DNA of 5,564 bases from an uncultured bacterium (GTDB taxonomy: Bacteria > Cyanobacteriota > Vampirovibrionia > Gastranaerophilales > Gastranaerophilaceae). The stretch spans positions 1 to 5,564 of the forward strand of contig CALAWF010000018.1 in the NCBI GenBank assembly GCA_937894665.1, given 5' to 3'. Each line of letters begins with the position of its first letter. Position 1 is the first letter of the stretch. The notes under the pieces were generated by a model, which was given only the letters and a program-made list of their open reading frames with translations, was not told the origin of the DNA and ran no database searches. Made by a program: the position numbers and the translations under genes. This document shows, piece by piece, positions 4,879 through 5,564 of this stretch.

Positions 4879-5564
4879 ATGAGTTTAGCAAAAATATTAT
4901 CAGAAATACCAATTGTAATTGTATTATTAGTGTTTCTAACTTCTACAATTTATTGTTTGGTAAAGTATTTAAAAGTTGGAAAAAATTTGAATTTTTTAAT
5001 TCAATTTCTTTCTCCGTTTAAGAAAAATGATTTGAATTTTCGATTCAAGGAATTAGATACTTGGATGAGTTCAAATCCATATGTGGCAACAATTTGGTCA
5101 GAATTTAAAAATACTCTTGTCTTTTCTGAATCTGTTGCGTTGAAATCTCAAGGAAATGTTAAATATCAAGATATTTCGTCAACAGTTCAAAATGTTCAAA
5201 CAACAGTTGACCCATTGTATTTTTTCAATGAAGAAACTTTAATTAATTCAAAATTCAATTCAAAACTCGTTCAAACAATTCCTACAGTATTAACAGGTTT
5301 TGGTCCGTTATTTACATTTTTGAATATTGCAATTGCTTTTGGTCAGATTGACTTTTCTACTCAAGAAAAAACTCTTGCATCTGTTTCCGGATTTTTAGTA
5401 AGTATGCAAATGGCAGCATTGGTTTCTGTAATTGCGGTTGGTTCTTCATTAGTTTATCTTATGATTGAACGAATTCTTTATAACATGTTATGTAAAAATC
5501 CATTACTAAAAATTCAAGCAATTATGGGCAATTTATTTGCAAGTATTACTTCTGAAAAATTCTT
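4879..5564 (+). CDS. ZorA-like MotA/TolQ/ExbB-family channel subunit, N-terminal part (cut by window edge)
   Basis: 228 codons are present and the frame is open at the right edge. Three hydrophobic helices are visible: about 11-30, 133-154 and 170-197. The segment between the first two (31-130) is polar and includes WMSSNPYVATIWSEF (62-76) and DPLYFFNEETLINSKFN (111-127). Helix 2 reads IPTVLTGFGPLFTF (134-147), matching the P-x-L-L-T/V-G-x-G-x-L-x-T-F pattern of ZorA. Helix 3 reads MAALVSVIAVGSSLVYLMIER (178-198), like the MotA/ExbB pore helix. T146 and S183 are polar residues in the expected pore positions. ZorA forms a pentameric proton-driven motor with ZorB in the Zorya anti-phage system and has a long cytoplasmic tail after helix 3; that tail would be outside the window. 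MotA normally has four helices, and ExbB/TolQ lack this N-terminal FFNEE-type segment as I recall. A different MotA/ExbB-like motor remains possible. Confidence 0.7.
   Translation, partial: MSLAKILSEIPIVIVLLVFLTSTIYCLVKYLKVGKNLNFLIQFLSPFKKNDLNFRFKELDTWMSSNPYVATIWSEFKNTLVFSESVALKSQGNVKYQDISSTVQNVQTTVDPLYFFNEETLINSKFNSKLVQTIPTVLTGFGPLFTFLNIAIAFGQIDFSTQEKTLASVSGFLVSMQMAALVSVIAVGSSLVYLMIERILYNMLCKNPLLKIQAIMGNLFASITSEKF

Noticed and set aside
1..5564. CRISPR arrays, tRNA or rRNA genes, insertion sequences
   Set aside because: I saw no regularly spaced repeats, no cloverleaf or rRNA-like segment, and no transposase or terminal inverted repeats on either strand.

Overview
The window looks like chromosome from an AT-rich bacterium. 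The ribosomal proteins and RpoA are closest, by recalled consensus, to cyanobacterial-type sequences: S13 begins with a cyanobacterium-like V-D-L-P-R motif followed by YIYGIG, and RpoA has a VVNPDW stretch. The low GC and the short, AT-rich style suggest a non-photosynthetic relative (Vampirovibrionia/'Melainabacteria', for example Gastranaerophilales). This lineage call is inference from motifs only; no search was run.

Left part (1-3286, minus strand): one translation-gene operon transcribed right to left, infA - rpmJ - rpsM - rpsK - rpsD - rpoA - rplQ. It encodes initiation factor IF-1, ribosomal proteins L36, S13, S11 and S4, the RNA polymerase alpha subunit, and the first 20 residues of L17 (cut by the left edge). 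Most genes have a clear AAGGAG-type or AAAGGA-type ribosome binding site followed by an A-rich run. The gaps are not empty. The rpsM-rpsK gap (about 50% GC by hand count over 2301-2430) and the rpsK-rpsD gap both hold GC-rich inverted repeats in otherwise AT-rich sequence. The rpmJ-rpsM gap holds a possible 17-codon reading frame whose stop overlaps the rpsM start (TAATG). These are the best candidates in the operon for feedback control, such as by S4.

Middle (3287-3611): a 325-base, very AT-rich divergent promoter region. A good promoter for infA lies at 3340-3367 (minus) and a weaker one for rimI at 3584-3613 (plus), with several short inverted repeats between them. No gene is visible there.

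Right part (3612-5564, plus strand): a RimI-like GNAT acetyltransferase and a BioY-like six-helix membrane protein overlap by ATGA and are probably co-translated. After 65 bases that contain a strong extended -10 promoter comes the 5' part of a gene (228 codons, open at the right edge) for a three-helix MotA/TolQ/ExbB-family channel subunit. Its architecture and motifs resemble ZorA of the Zorya anti-phage system. If zorB and effector genes follow outside the window, a defence locus abuts the housekeeping ribosomal region. This is the most interesting lead here, and the window cannot settle it.
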